DNA from: a virus
Length of the DNA: 46,498 bases
Strand: one strand, 5' to 3'
IMG/VR virus record: IMGVR_UViG_3300043777_000187
Coordinates: 1 to 46,498 of that record
Part shown: positions 24,394 to 32,827 of the stretch, piece by piece
How the letters are laid out: every line of letters begins with the position of its first letter
Position numbering within the stretch: position 1 is the first letter of the stretch
Program-made: the position numbers and the translations under genes
The notes under the pieces: generated by a model
What the model saw: only the letters and a program-made list of their open reading frames with translations
Databases searched by the model: none
What the model was told of the DNA's origin: nothing

Positions 24394-24948
24394 ATGGCCA
24401 GCAATGGCAACGCCTCCGCGAAGACAGCCGCCGCGACGGGCCAGGACATTTCAGACGTAGCGGGCGCCAACGCGGGCCAAGTGTATGGCGCGCTGGCCCC
24501 GGAACTGATGTCCGAAGCCGCCCATCCTGCCGGTTTCGATCCCGCTACTCTTGCCAGCATGAACACGGCAGCGCAGCAATCGTCCGGCGGCTCGGAAGCG
24601 GCAGCGGTAGGCAGCGGCGCGCTGCGGGCGGCGCGGACGCGAAATGCCGGCGCCCCGGCGGCGGCAACGGCAGCGGGCACCCGGGGAGCCGCGGACGCCT
24701 TGAGCAAGCGCGCGCTGGACATTCAGAACGAAAATGCGCAGTTGAAGAACCAGCAGCAGCAGAGCGGCATTCAGGGTGAGGAGAACCTGAACGCCACGGA
24801 ACTGGGCACCGCCGCGGGGGTGCTGCCATCGATCGCCAGCAATGTGAATGCGAATTCCAACGCTGTAGGGGCGGGCTACGACTGGGTGAAAGCTCTCGCC
24901 GCGCCGGCCGAGGGCGCCGTGAACTATGCCAGCGGCGGATGGGCGTGA
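24394..24948 (+). CDS. Ala/Gly/Asn-rich candidate ejection protein
   Basis: A 184-residue protein dominated by Ala, Gly, Ser, Asn and Gln with helical stretches (RGAADALSKRALDIQNENAQLKNQQQQ). Low-complexity Ala/Gly-rich proteins placed in groups of three before the tailspike are typical of internal virion (ejection) proteins of short-tailed phages, which leave the capsid to form a channel. No catalytic motif is visible. Assignment is by composition and context only. Confidence 0.5.
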   Translation: MASNGNASAKTAAATGQDISDVAGANAGQVYGALAPELMSEAAHPAGFDPATLASMNTAAQQSSGGSEAAAVGSGALRAARTRNAGAPAAATAAGTRGAADALSKRALDIQNENAQLKNQQQQSGIQGEENLNATELGTAAGVLPSIASNVNANSNAVGAGYDWVKALAAPAEGAVNYASGGWA

Positions 24949-24949
24949 T

Positions 24950-26455
24950 ATGGGACCGGCGCCAATCGCTCCGGCTCCCGACGATGAACTGCGACGCGCG
25001 ATGGCGCAGCGGGGGCTTATGGCGCCGTCAGCGGCTGCACAGCCCGCGCCAATGGCTGGACCTACCAGCCAACCTGCCACGCAAGGCACGCAAGGCACGC
25101 CTATCCCTGCTATCGTACCGCCGCAATCCACGGCGCGGGGCATAGCACCCATTCCCGGCGAGCAGCAGGCGAACCTTAGCGAGTTGAACCGGCTCACTAA
25201 CCCTTCGTTGGCTACATCGGGAAGTGGAATTTCGCAAATTGGCGGCCCTCACCCCAGCACGGGATCCAAAATCGCGAGAGGAATCCTCGGAACTGTAGAC
25301 ACGCTCGGGACGATGTTCGCCCCGCGGTTCGGCGCGGCCATTCCCGGCACGCAACTACACCACCAGCAACTTGTGAACCAAGCTCAAGGACGCGTGGCCG
25401 AGGGGGAGAAGGAAGCCGCCGCGGAGACAGCGCAGAATGAAGGCGCCGCGCGGGTGGGGCTGCAAAACAGCCAGGCCAAAGAAGCCGATGCTGGAATTCC
25501 GCTAAAGGCAGCACAGACCGAAGCTGAAAAAGCGCTGGCGACCGGACGCACAGGTACCGAAACAAGAGCGGCGGCGGCGGCGCCGGGCGAAGAGGATGAG
25601 CGAAAGGCACGGACACGCAACTTCAATGCGGAAGCGGCCGGGCGAGAGAATCCCACCGTAAAGGGCGAGGTTGTTCAGCGGCAAATCGATGGCAAGCCGC
25701 ATAGCGTGCTCATCAACCCGAATACCGGCGCTGACATCAAGGATCTGGGAGAAACTGGAGAAAAGGCGGTACCACCACGGGCTGGCCACGTAGTTCAGCG
25801 GGAGATTAACGGAAAACCTCACAGTGTGCTTGTGGATGCCGCCACCGGAGAAGACATCAAAGATCTCGGAGAAACCGGCGAGAAGCCGCCAGCACCACCC
25901 GTGGTGAACGTCGGCAATCAAGATTTCCAAAGAGCTGAGCATGGTCGCGGATTGCTGGATGCCGCAGAAAAGCAATACCGCGGAGCGAATCAAAGCGCAA
26001 ACGCTCTTGGAGATTTCGTTCAATCCGCCAAATCCGGCAACAAAGTGGTGGGACAAGTTCTTCCGCTCGAAGGCGCTTTAACGATTACGACAGCACAGGG
26101 CGTGCATCGGATCAATCGTAATGAAATCGATCAGATTCAAGGGGCCGGCAGCCTTTTCGATAAGATCATGGGAAAAGCCGGAAAGTGGGTTGCTGGCCAG
26201 CCGGTTCCCGCGGATCTGCTGAAGGATTACGAATCTTTGGGGAAATTGCTTCAGCAGGAAGCGTATAAGACCTACAAAGAAGCCCACGATAGCGCCGTCA
26301 AGCGTTATGGCCTGACTGGCGAGGAACCGTTGCCGGATCCTGGCGCGCGCGGTGCCGCAACCGCTCCAGTTATTCAGCGTAGCCCATCCACGGGGCAGTA
26401 CCGCTATTCCACCGATGGAGGTAAAACATGGCAGCCGGGCCAGCCTCCCAGGTAA
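24950..26455 (+). CDS. Candidate ejection/internal virion protein with 42-residue tandem repeat
   Basis: A 501-residue protein from ATG 24950, one base after the previous stop; upstream in-frame codons would overlap that gene. The N-terminal 90 residues are Pro/Ala-rich; about 150-230 is a charged Ala/Glu helix. Two adjacent ~42-residue repeats follow (VVQRQIDGKPHSVLINPNTG and VVQREINGKPHSVLVDAATG, each ending in IKDLGETGEK). The C-terminal part is helical with a final YRYSTDGGKTWQPG strand motif. It overlaps the next gene by 28 bases in another frame. Confidence 0.55.
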   Translation: MGPAPIAPAPDDELRRAMAQRGLMAPSAAAQPAPMAGPTSQPATQGTQGTPIPAIVPPQSTARGIAPIPGEQQANLSELNRLTNPSLATSGSGISQIGGPHPSTGSKIARGILGTVDTLGTMFAPRFGAAIPGTQLHHQQLVNQAQGRVAEGEKEAAAETAQNEGAARVGLQNSQAKEADAGIPLKAAQTEAEKALATGRTGTETRAAAAAPGEEDERKARTRNFNAEAAGRENPTVKGEVVQRQIDGKPHSVLINPNTGADIKDLGETGEKAVPPRAGHVVQREINGKPHSVLVDAATGEDIKDLGETGEKPPAPPVVNVGNQDFQRAEHGRGLLDAAEKQYRGANQSANALGDFVQSAKSGNKVVGQVLPLEGALTITTAQGVHRINRNEIDQIQGAGSLFDKIMGKAGKWVAGQPVPADLLKDYESLGKLLQQEAYKTYKEAHDSAVKRYGLTGEEPLPDPGARGAATAPVIQRSPSTGQYRYSTDGGKTWQPGQPPR

Positions 26456-27786
26456 ACGATTGGCAGACTGTCAAGGGTGCCGCTGAGCCGGCCGATTGGC
26501 AGACTGTGGGTGCCGCGCCCCCTATTCCCGGCATGGAACAACTGGGCGGTTCAGCCCCGCCCCCGGTTGCGCCGCCCAATCCCATCCTGAATGGTCCAGG
26601 ACCATGGCTTCCGCGTTTCGGCAATTCGCTCGGCCAGAGCGCTAAAGGTATCGTCATGGGCGCGGTGCCCGGTCTCTCGGAAACCGTTCAAAATGCCCGT
26701 GCGCTCAGCCGCGGCGGTCTGCCGGAAGTCCAGCGGGTACAGATCGAAGGCAATCCCATCAATCAGGCACTACAGGGGGTTCGCGGCATGGGTCCGGTGA
26801 CTATGCGCGACGTGCCGGAGATCGCCGGGCGCATGGCCGCGCCGTTCCTTCCTGGCGGTCCACAGGTGGTACAGGGCAGCGAGCAGTTGGCACGTGGCCA
26901 GACTGCCGAGGGGCTTGGAACGCTAGCACTTCCAGCGGCCATGATAGTGGGGCCGAAAGCCGCGGAAGGCGTAGGCGCAGTAGCGGAGCGGGGGCTGCGT
27001 TCTCCGTTCAGGATGGGTGAGCCGCTATTGCCGGATTTGCCCATGACCGGGCCAAAGTACGGCGCCGCCCAGAAAATCAGCGGAATACGCCTGCAATCGC
27101 CTATCCAGCCGCCCACGTACTCGTTGCCGCCACCGCCCGCCTTCCTGCCTGGGCGGCCGCCGGGTATTGTTCCCACTACCACTGAAGCGCCGCCGTTTCT
27201 CCAGACTCCGCCTGCAGGTCCTGGATCAGAAGCGCCCGCCTTCCTGCCCGCGCGGCCGCCCGCCGCCGAACCGCCGCCGAACCCGATTCCCCGTGGCAAC
27301 GAAGCACCTTCTGGGCCGGTTGGCATGGTCCGTCCCACACCGGCCGTTCCGCCTGGCCGCCCCGCGATCGCGCCGCCAATGCCTTCAGGCCGCGGCCTTC
27401 AGATGCCCGCCGGGATGCCGCGGCCCATCGCGCCCGCAGTTCCTGGGCCGGAAGCCATCGCATCAGCGCCGCCTGCCGGTCCCACCATCGCCCCACCGGT
27501 GCCGCCTTCGCGCGGGATAGTGGACATTCCCCGTACGCATCCCGAGGCGCAGCCCGCCATTGTCACCGGCCAGCGGCTGGCGCGCGCCGCTACAGCCAGC
27601 GGCATCGTGGGCGATCTGAAGGCCGCCGGGTATACTCTCGAAGATCTGCCGGCGGGCGACGATGTGAAGGGCTGGCAAAAGCTCTTCGACACCGCCCAAT
27701 CGCCGTTCCGCAAGACGCCGGAAGCCCAACGGAAGATGATCGACGCGGTACGGGCGGAATTCGGGCGGCAAGGGAAACCCCAATGA
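26428..27786 (+). CDS. Pro-rich candidate virion protein
   Basis: A 452-residue protein. DWQTV occurs twice near the N-terminus (about residues 11 and 24), a short motif I have seen repeated at the start of other phage internal proteins. Residues 50-200 are Gly/Ala/Leu-rich with a hydrophobic stretch (GTLALPAAMIVGPKAAEG). Residues 230-375 are nearly all Pro, Ala, Gly and Pro-Pro-Ala repeats (AFLPGRPPG, AFLPARPPA) and are surely disordered. The last 80 residues fold as a small helical domain. Likely an ejected or internal protein. Confidence 0.5.
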   Translation: MAAGPASQVNDWQTVKGAAEPADWQTVGAAPPIPGMEQLGGSAPPPVAPPNPILNGPGPWLPRFGNSLGQSAKGIVMGAVPGLSETVQNARALSRGGLPEVQRVQIEGNPINQALQGVRGMGPVTMRDVPEIAGRMAAPFLPGGPQVVQGSEQLARGQTAEGLGTLALPAAMIVGPKAAEGVGAVAERGLRSPFRMGEPLLPDLPMTGPKYGAAQKISGIRLQSPIQPPTYSLPPPPAFLPGRPPGIVPTTTEAPPFLQTPPAGPGSEAPAFLPARPPAAEPPPNPIPRGNEAPSGPVGMVRPTPAVPPGRPAIAPPMPSGRGLQMPAGMPRPIAPAVPGPEAIASAPPAGPTIAPPVPPSRGIVDIPRTHPEAQPAIVTGQRLARAATASGIVGDLKAAGYTLEDLPAGDDVKGWQKLFDTAQSPFRKTPEAQRKMIDAVRAEFGRQGKPQ

Positions 27787-29558
27787 AACCCGCTATCATA
27801 TTCGCAACCGCTATCGTATTCGCAACCGTAGCGCCGGCCGCCGTGGTCTACCGGGTGGACCCGACGCCTGTCCAGACGACCGCAGGCAATGCGCCCACCG
27901 GCGGCTTCCCGGCGGTCTTCGCGGTCGCCAACGCCACGATCAGCCTGTGCTCCGACCAGGCATGCACCATCCCAGTGGCGTCCTACACGGACATCACCGG
28001 CAGTCTTCAATGCGCTACGCTCAGCCCGGTAACTACCGTAGGATCTCCAGTTTGCAGTGCGACGACCAACCAGCAGGGCGGCTTTGGCTTCTGGCTGGCC
28101 TCGGGGACGTATTACTACACCGTGACGCTGCCCACACCGCCCGGCGGTACCTATGGCCCCTACGCGCTCACCGTTCCGGCGACCGGCCTCCCGAGCTCAT
28201 CGCTGCTTTCGCCGCTCAATTTCGGCGGCACTTGCAATGGCACAACTAACGACACTACGGCGGTAGCGCTGGCCGTCTCGGCGCTGGGATATCTCTGGAT
28301 TCCGCCGGGCCTAACGTGTGTAACCTCAACGGTGAGCGTCACCGCGCCTAATTTCGTTGTCTTCGGCGGCGGAGGCTTGAAACTGCTGGCCGGCACCAAT
28401 GGCGACTTGCTCCACTTCGACGGCAGCGGCAATACCGCCTTGAACGGCTCGCATTTCCAGGTAGACGGAATGTTGCTCGACGGCAATTTCAACGGGCAAA
28501 CCGGCGGCACGGGAAATGTAATCTTCCTGCGGAACGCATCGTATTCGACCGTGACCAATAACTACATTCATTCGGCGCGCGGAGCTGGCGTTCACATCGA
28601 AAATTATAACGCCTCGAATTATGCGGACGAAGTGAACATTGGGCCGAATAACTTCATCTTCGGCAATGGGACGAACGGCGTTGAAATCGTGCCTGCTTCG
28701 AATTCCTCCACTTACCAGCAGCCGGGGGATCATATCGTCGTTGACAACCACATCAATTACAATACGGGCAATGGCATTTACGGCCAGTTTCTCACGTCCA
28801 GCCTGATTCAGGGAAACAATGTTCTAACCAACGGCGCCCAAGGCATTTATTTAACCGCCGCCGATAGAGTTACGATTTCGAATAACGCCGCGCGAAACAA
28901 CACCGGAAACGGGCTGTTTGTCACTCAGGACGCCACTTTCGGAAGGTCCAAAGACATTCTCGTGGAAGGCAACAATTTCCATTACAACTCGTTCGCCGGA
29001 ACCGGCAATTCCGATGAAGCGGACATCTTCTATACCGACCGTTTGCGCGTGCTCGGAAACTATTTAGGCGACACCGATTTCACGGCCAGAGCTAACTATG
29101 GACTGCAACTCTCGAACGACACAGTTGTGGATATTGGCCATAATATCTGTTACAACCTCGTAGCCGGTTGCCTTCTGAGCAATGGAGACACTTACTCGGC
29201 TTACGGTAATTACGGCATTGCGGATTTTCAGGGACTTGCCTGGTCCGCGCCATCTCTACTGAATGGATGGAGCAATGTGGCGGCCGAGACTCCGGCTGGC
29301 TATACGATTAACTCAAACGGCTTCGTGCAACTCGAAGGAAATATCGGCGGAGGCACAATCACGCCGGGAACGGTGTTGTTCACTCTGCCAGCCGGCTACC
29401 GGCCCGTGGCGCCGCAGTTCGTGCCGATCGTGACGTACACGATCTCGGGCACCGGATACGGGGCGCTGGAGATTCTGGCGAATGGGAACGTGGAACTGGT
29501 GACCTCGATAGGCTCGGCCACCGGAGTAGTGCTCAATTCGAACTTCGCGGTGTTCTAG
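27783..29558 (+). CDS. Second beta-helix tailspike with signal peptide
   Basis: A 591-residue protein whose start overlaps the preceding stop (ATGA). Residues 1-20 (MKPAIIFATAIVFATVAPAA) form a Sec-type signal peptide. Residues about 20-140 are a beta domain with paired Cys. From about 145, FGGTCNGTTNDTTAVALAVS opens a right-handed parallel beta-helix, continued by many rungs with Asn ladders (NYIHSARGAGVHIENYN, NNAARNNTGNGLFV). The C-terminal 110 residues form a separate beta domain. It is the last gene of the rightward structural operon and overlaps the convergent methyltransferase by 26 bases. Confidence 0.7.
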   Translation: MKPAIIFATAIVFATVAPAAVVYRVDPTPVQTTAGNAPTGGFPAVFAVANATISLCSDQACTIPVASYTDITGSLQCATLSPVTTVGSPVCSATTNQQGGFGFWLASGTYYYTVTLPTPPGGTYGPYALTVPATGLPSSSLLSPLNFGGTCNGTTNDTTAVALAVSALGYLWIPPGLTCVTSTVSVTAPNFVVFGGGGLKLLAGTNGDLLHFDGSGNTALNGSHFQVDGMLLDGNFNGQTGGTGNVIFLRNASYSTVTNNYIHSARGAGVHIENYNASNYADEVNIGPNNFIFGNGTNGVEIVPASNSSTYQQPGDHIVVDNHINYNTGNGIYGQFLTSSLIQGNNVLTNGAQGIYLTAADRVTISNNAARNNTGNGLFVTQDATFGRSKDILVEGNNFHYNSFAGTGNSDEADIFYTDRLRVLGNYLGDTDFTARANYGLQLSNDTVVDIGHNICYNLVAGCLLSNGDTYSAYGNYGIADFQGLAWSAPSLLNGWSNVAAETPAGYTINSNGFVQLEGNIGGGTITPGTVLFTLPAGYRPVAPQFVPIVTYTISGTGYGALEILANGNVELVTSIGSATGVVLNSNFAVF

Positions 29559-30531
29559 GCCAGAAGCAGCGCGCGATGTGCGCCGACAGCGCGTAGGGGA
29601 TGCGGGCGATGAGGGCGCTGGCGGCGCGGCGGGAACCGTGCTGCTTAACCTCCTCACGCTTGATGGCTTCCATATTGAATCCCTGCGCCGGTCTGGTGCG
29701 ATCACTCCAGTTCATTCCGGGCACCTTAACCCCTTCTCCCGTCACCGGGTTCTGGCTGTGCCCGCTCTCCGTGTTGTGGGCGATGGCGAACCAGGAGCCG
29801 CCCGAGTTCTTCAAGGCATCGCTCGGGCCGTCCCTGCCATGGTTGCCCTCCACGCTGGCGCCGTTTCCCTGAGGGAACCAGGAGCCGCCGGAGTTCTTTG
29901 TTGCCTCACGGTAAGCCATCTCTGTCGCGTAATTCATGATCGTGGTGCCATGATGGTTCTTTCCATGCAGCCCTTTGCCAGCCTCACTCCGCGCCGCCTT
30001 CACCCCTCCCATCCCAAACTCCAGCGGCCCGCTTCGCACGATGCGGCCACCGATGGACTCGACATCGCCCCACAAATAATATGAGCCGTAGTGCGCCTTC
30101 GCCCGGCCAACCCACGGCTGCGCGCCCTTGACGTTCTCAACCACCATCGGGATGTATCGGCCAGCCGCCGCGCTGGCTTCCCGCTGTATGCGGAAGCAAG
30201 CTCGGAACAAGTCGTTCAGATGGAAGTCGCCGAACGGGCTATCGCGCTCCCACCGCTGCCAAGACGCCTCACGCTTCCCGCGGCTGAACGGCATCGCCAT
30301 GTAGCTATAGCGTTGGCAAGGCGGAGAGGCGAGGATCAGGTCCGCATCACGGAATTGGCGCCCGTCCAGCGTCAGCACGTCCTGCAAAACAAGTTCCGCG
30401 CCGGCCGGAACCGGGCCGTGGTGCGGAAGGTGCTCCAAGTCGAAGCCGATGGCGCGGCCACCGAGGGCCAGCCAGCCGGCACTCCAGCCAAAGGTACCGC
30501 AGAATAATTCGATGCAAAGCGGCGGTTTCAG
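29533..30531 (-). CDS. DNA (cytosine-5-) methyltransferase
   Basis: C5-cytosine methyltransferase: motif I LFCGTFGWSAG, motif IV SPPCQ with the catalytic Cys near residue 72, and motif VI ENVKG near 132, followed by GSYYLWGDV. The motif I region lies upstream of TTG 30438, the first common start codon in frame; the frame extends to a CTG at 30531, just seven bases after the upstream gene's stop, so I place the start there. A C-terminal part carries two KNSGGSWF repeats. It probably methylates phage DNA against host restriction. Last gene of the early operon. Confidence 0.8.
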   Translation of the reverse strand: MKPPLCIELFCGTFGWSAGWLALGGRAIGFDLEHLPHHGPVPAGAELVLQDVLTLDGRQFRDADLILASPPCQRYSYMAMPFSRGKREASWQRWERDSPFGDFHLNDLFRACFRIQREASAAAGRYIPMVVENVKGAQPWVGRAKAHYGSYYLWGDVESIGGRIVRSGPLEFGMGGVKAARSEAGKGLHGKNHHGTTIMNYATEMAYREATKNSGGSWFPQGNGASVEGNHGRDGPSDALKNSGGSWFAIAHNTESGHSQNPVTGEGVKVPGMNWSDRTRPAQGFNMEAIKREEVKQHGSRRAASALIARIPYALSAHIARCFWPRTPRSSN

Positions 30532-30537
30532 GGTATG

Positions 30538-31029
30538 TCACCGGTCTTGGGACGAAGACCCTGGGTTGATTTCGGATTTCAGTCGTGCGTGTTCCGGCGC
30601 ATCGCACTTCATGCCCATCAGGCCATCGCCATGGCAGATACAGCCTGGCGGAATGCAGTACAGGCTCTTTGCTTCAAGCGCTTCAGCCCCGGCCTGAGGT
30701 GTATTGACCTTCGTTGGCAGGCAGTTGGCATCGCTTCCTTCGGAATCTTCGAGAAGCGGGGTTAGGGCGACGCAGACTTTTGCATGTAATACACCCAGTG
30801 TCACGCAATCTGGCGGTTCATGCTCTTCGCAATCGTAGGTACAGTTTTCGCAGTGGATCGGCCCCTCTTCGATCAGCACTACGCCCTTACAGATGTGGCA
30901 GGTTTTCATCGCGGCCGCTAACTCCCGCGCCGCCTCCGCAACCGTCAGCAATTGTCGCATGGTCCGCGCGTCTTCCCGCCAGTCGATACCTGCCGCCAGT
31001 TTGGCCCGCAGTTCTTCCAGTCGCCTCAT
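30538..31029 (-). CDS. Cys-rich zinc-finger-like protein
   Basis: A 163-residue protein from ATG 31029, which overlaps the upstream gene's stop (ATGA). Two Cys clusters are visible: CHICKG...CENCTYDC...C (about residues 44-72) and CIPPGCICHGDG...KCDAPEH (about 127-150), both consistent with zinc binding. The first ten residues MRRLEELRAK are identical to those of the upstream neighbour, with a 31-base identical DNA stretch, so the two genes share a duplicated start region. Function unknown. Confidence 0.6.
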   Translation of the reverse strand: MRRLEELRAKLAAGIDWREDARTMRQLLTVAEAARELAAAMKTCHICKGVVLIEEGPIHCENCTYDCEEHEPPDCVTLGVLHAKVCVALTPLLEDSEGSDANCLPTKVNTPQAGAEALEAKSLYCIPPGCICHGDGLMGMKCDAPEHARLKSEINPGSSSQDR

Positions 31030-31031
31030 TT
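31001..31031. repeat. 31-base direct repeat shared by two adjacent gene starts
   Basis: Bases 31001-31031 are identical to 31183-31213. Each covers the start codon and first codons (MRRLEELRAK) of one of two neighbouring minus-strand genes. The identity points to a recent duplication or to gene conversion. Confidence 0.9.
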
Positions 31032-31211
31032 TTCGACTTCTTCCAGCAGTGGGGCGAGAGCGGCGCGGATCTTCACGCACCGAAAGCACGGGCAACCGTC
31101 ATTAGATACGTCATCAGCCGCCTCCGCGACGGCCAGCAGTTGCCGGACATCACCGTAGGCAACCGGCAGCATTCGTTCGCACTTGGCCCGCAGTTCTTCC
31201 AGTCGCCTCAT
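31026..31211 (-). CDS. Small Cys-containing protein, N-terminus like its neighbour
   Basis: A 61-residue protein from ATG 31211, overlapping the stop of the preceding gene. It starts MRRLEELRAK, has a helical body (VRQLLAVAEAADDV, matching RQLLTVAEAARE in the neighbour) and a CPCFRC cluster. It looks like a shortened paralogue of the gene at 30538-31029. Function unknown. Confidence 0.6.
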   Translation of the reverse strand: MRRLEELRAKCERMLPVAYGDVRQLLAVAEAADDVSNDGCPCFRCVKIRAALAPLLEEVEK

Positions 31212-31441
31212 TTGGCCTCCAATCGGTCGATATAACCCACGAAAGCATCGTGATTCGCTTTGCGCTTGGCCGTGGTCTGGCGGGGGATTACCTGCTCGCC
31301 GCCGCCCGCGAAGCGCTCATTGCACACAAAGCCTTTGCGGCCATTAACCATCCGGCCCTTGAGGTGAGAATTGGCGCCAGGCGGCAACGGCCACGGCACG
31401 AACCGCAAATCCAGCGGTAGCGGGCTCTTCCATTCGCTCAC
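31208..31441 (-). CDS. Hypothetical early protein
   Basis: A 77-residue basic protein with GRMVNGRKGFVCNERFAGGGE in the middle and a Lys/Arg-rich end (PRQTTAKRKANHDAFVGYI). One Cys only, so no zinc site by itself. It overlaps the next gene's ATG by four bases. The basic character would suit nucleic-acid binding, but I recognise no family. Confidence 0.55.
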   Translation of the reverse strand: MSEWKSPLPLDLRFVPWPLPPGANSHLKGRMVNGRKGFVCNERFAGGGEQVIPRQTTAKRKANHDAFVGYIDRLEAK

Positions 31442-31447
31442 AGCCGT

Positions 31448-31915
31448 TCACGCGCCCACCCTCGTCAAGGGAGCCTGATGGCCCTTCGCGGCCTTCCGCG
31501 CCGCGGCGTCTTCCTTGCGGCTACGTTCCGCCTCGCGCTTCCAGACGCCGAGTTCGCAATCGCAGAAGTCGGCGGTATCGTAGCCGTTGGACACGTAGCT
31601 TTTCCACCCGCTGCCATGGCAGACTCCGCATCCCAGCGGGGCCTTCATCAGTTCCGGTGCATTGACGGATCGGATAGCCTCTACCAAGTCGGCCGGCGCG
31701 GGAATCCGTGAGATCAGGCTGCCGCGGCCATCCGGCAGCTTGCTGTCCACCAGGAGTTCAACGACGGCGGCCACGTGGGCATCGGTATGGCAGCCGGCGC
31801 GGAAGATGCGCAGGAACTCTTCGCGCAAGCCCTTCACGTCCTCATCGGTGGACGGCGCTAAGGGTAGGCGCATCAACCGTTTAATCTGCTCGTCGAGTAC
31901 CTTTTTTGAAATCAT
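31448..31915 (-). CDS. Early protein with DnaJ-type CxxCxGxG zinc motif
   Basis: A 155-residue protein. ATG 31915 follows GGAGGACTC and overlaps the upstream stop, so I prefer it to a longer in-frame extension. The N-terminal 100 residues are helical (LDEQIKRLMRLPLAPSTDED). A CGVCHGSGW motif (about residue 97) and a later CDC pair resemble half of a DnaJ zinc finger. The C-terminus is basic. Placement beside the replication gene suggests a helper role in replication or loading (inference). Confidence 0.6.
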   Translation of the reverse strand: MISKKVLDEQIKRLMRLPLAPSTDEDVKGLREEFLRIFRAGCHTDAHVAAVVELLVDSKLPDGRGSLISRIPAPADLVEAIRSVNAPELMKAPLGCGVCHGSGWKSYVSNGYDTADFCDCELGVWKREAERSRKEDAAARKAAKGHQAPLTRVGA

Positions 31916-32709
31916 GAGTCCTCCTTGAAAATTCGGTCCAACTGCGCGCTTCGGCTTTCTTTCTTCGGCGGATCGGCGGCAGCGACCGGCCAAGTTCCTT
32001 GCCAGTGATCCTCTGCTGCCTCCCTGAGCCATCCAGGACGGCCGTAATGCGGTCCGAGATAGGAAACCTTGCCTTCACGCACTTCCGTCGATCCCAGGTA
32101 CCTTGCCGCGCAGGCAAAGACCATTTCCTCATTGGCTGAGGTCACAAGTTCGCACCAAACATGCTCGGCGGCCTGGCGGCCGGTCTTTCGTGGCCACGCG
32201 GCCCAGAATTCCTCGAAGCGCGGTGAAGTTTGCGCGCGCGGAGAATCTGTTTTTTCAGTTGTTACATTTAAAGAAGAACCAGATACAGATACACAATCAG
32301 ATTCATACGCGCGTCCAGATCGTATCGCGTTTGGATCGCGTTCAGTTCTATTCACGTTTGAAACGCGTTCGCGTTTTTCCCGCGATGCGTTCGCGTTTCC
32401 AGGGCGTGCATTGGCTTCGCTGGTCTGAAGCGCCCTTTCCCTCTCGGTTTCCTGTCTGCGGTTGCACATTCGATCTTTCCTCAGCTCGAAGAACGTTCCG
32501 ACGCGCTTCCATAGCCGGTCTAACTCGGGCCGCGGCGTGTGCATAAGCCGTGCCACCTCATCGAGATCCCCCGGCAGTCCCGCATTGATCCAGGAGCGGT
32601 TCAGGCAACGATGTAGGAAGCCCAACTCCTCATTGGTGAGGGTGGCGTACTTCTCATCCATTTCCCAGTCGGCGGGAAACCATCTGAAATAGGGCAATGA
32701 TTTTGGCAA
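31912..32709 (-). CDS. Replication initiation-type protein (DUF1376/YdaU-like N-terminus)
   Basis: A 265-residue protein. I start it at TTG 32709, preceded by AAGGAG, giving PKSLPYFRWFPADW at once; a longer frame to 32751 lacks a ribosome site. The N-terminus YFRWFPADW...DEKYATLTNEELGFLHRCLNRSW matches the DUF1376 family found in phage replication proteins. A charged, low-complexity linker follows (about 95-160). The C-terminus has PRFEEFWAAWPRKTGRQAAEHVW, the pattern common at the end of phage O-like and YdaU-like proteins. It probably opens the phage origin or loads helicase. Confidence 0.7.
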   Translation of the reverse strand: MPKSLPYFRWFPADWEMDEKYATLTNEELGFLHRCLNRSWINAGLPGDLDEVARLMHTPRPELDRLWKRVGTFFELRKDRMCNRRQETERERALQTSEANARPGNANASREKRERVSNVNRTERDPNAIRSGRAYESDCVSVSGSSLNVTTEKTDSPRAQTSPRFEEFWAAWPRKTGRQAAEHVWCELVTSANEEMVFACAARYLGSTEVREGKVSYLGPHYGRPGWLREAAEDHWQGTWPVAAADPPKKESRSAQLDRIFKEDS

Positions 32710-32795
32710 ACATCTCCTTGCGGTGAGATGGCCGGTGGGCGACACCCGCAAGAATGCCGCCGCGCCCGGTCTTTTCTGAACTTTCGCTCAGAATC

Positions 32796-32825
32796 AGTAT
32801 AGCCGAAAAGCGGTCAATTTTGACC
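32796..32825 (-). promoter_or_regulatory. Promoter and operator candidate before the replication gene
   Basis: On the minus strand TATACT lies at 32801-32796. Just upstream is the inverted repeat GGTCAA-TT-TTGACC (32812-32825 on the plus strand), which could bind a repressor dimer. The 10-base core GCTATACTGA is shared with the HNH gene promoter. The -35 box is not clear. Confidence 0.4.
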
Positions 32826-32827
32826 AT

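Noticed and set aside
29533-29558. Terminator between the convergent tailspike and methyltransferase genes
   Set aside because: The two genes overlap by 26 bases and no hairpin with a T-run was found there, so no terminator can be called.
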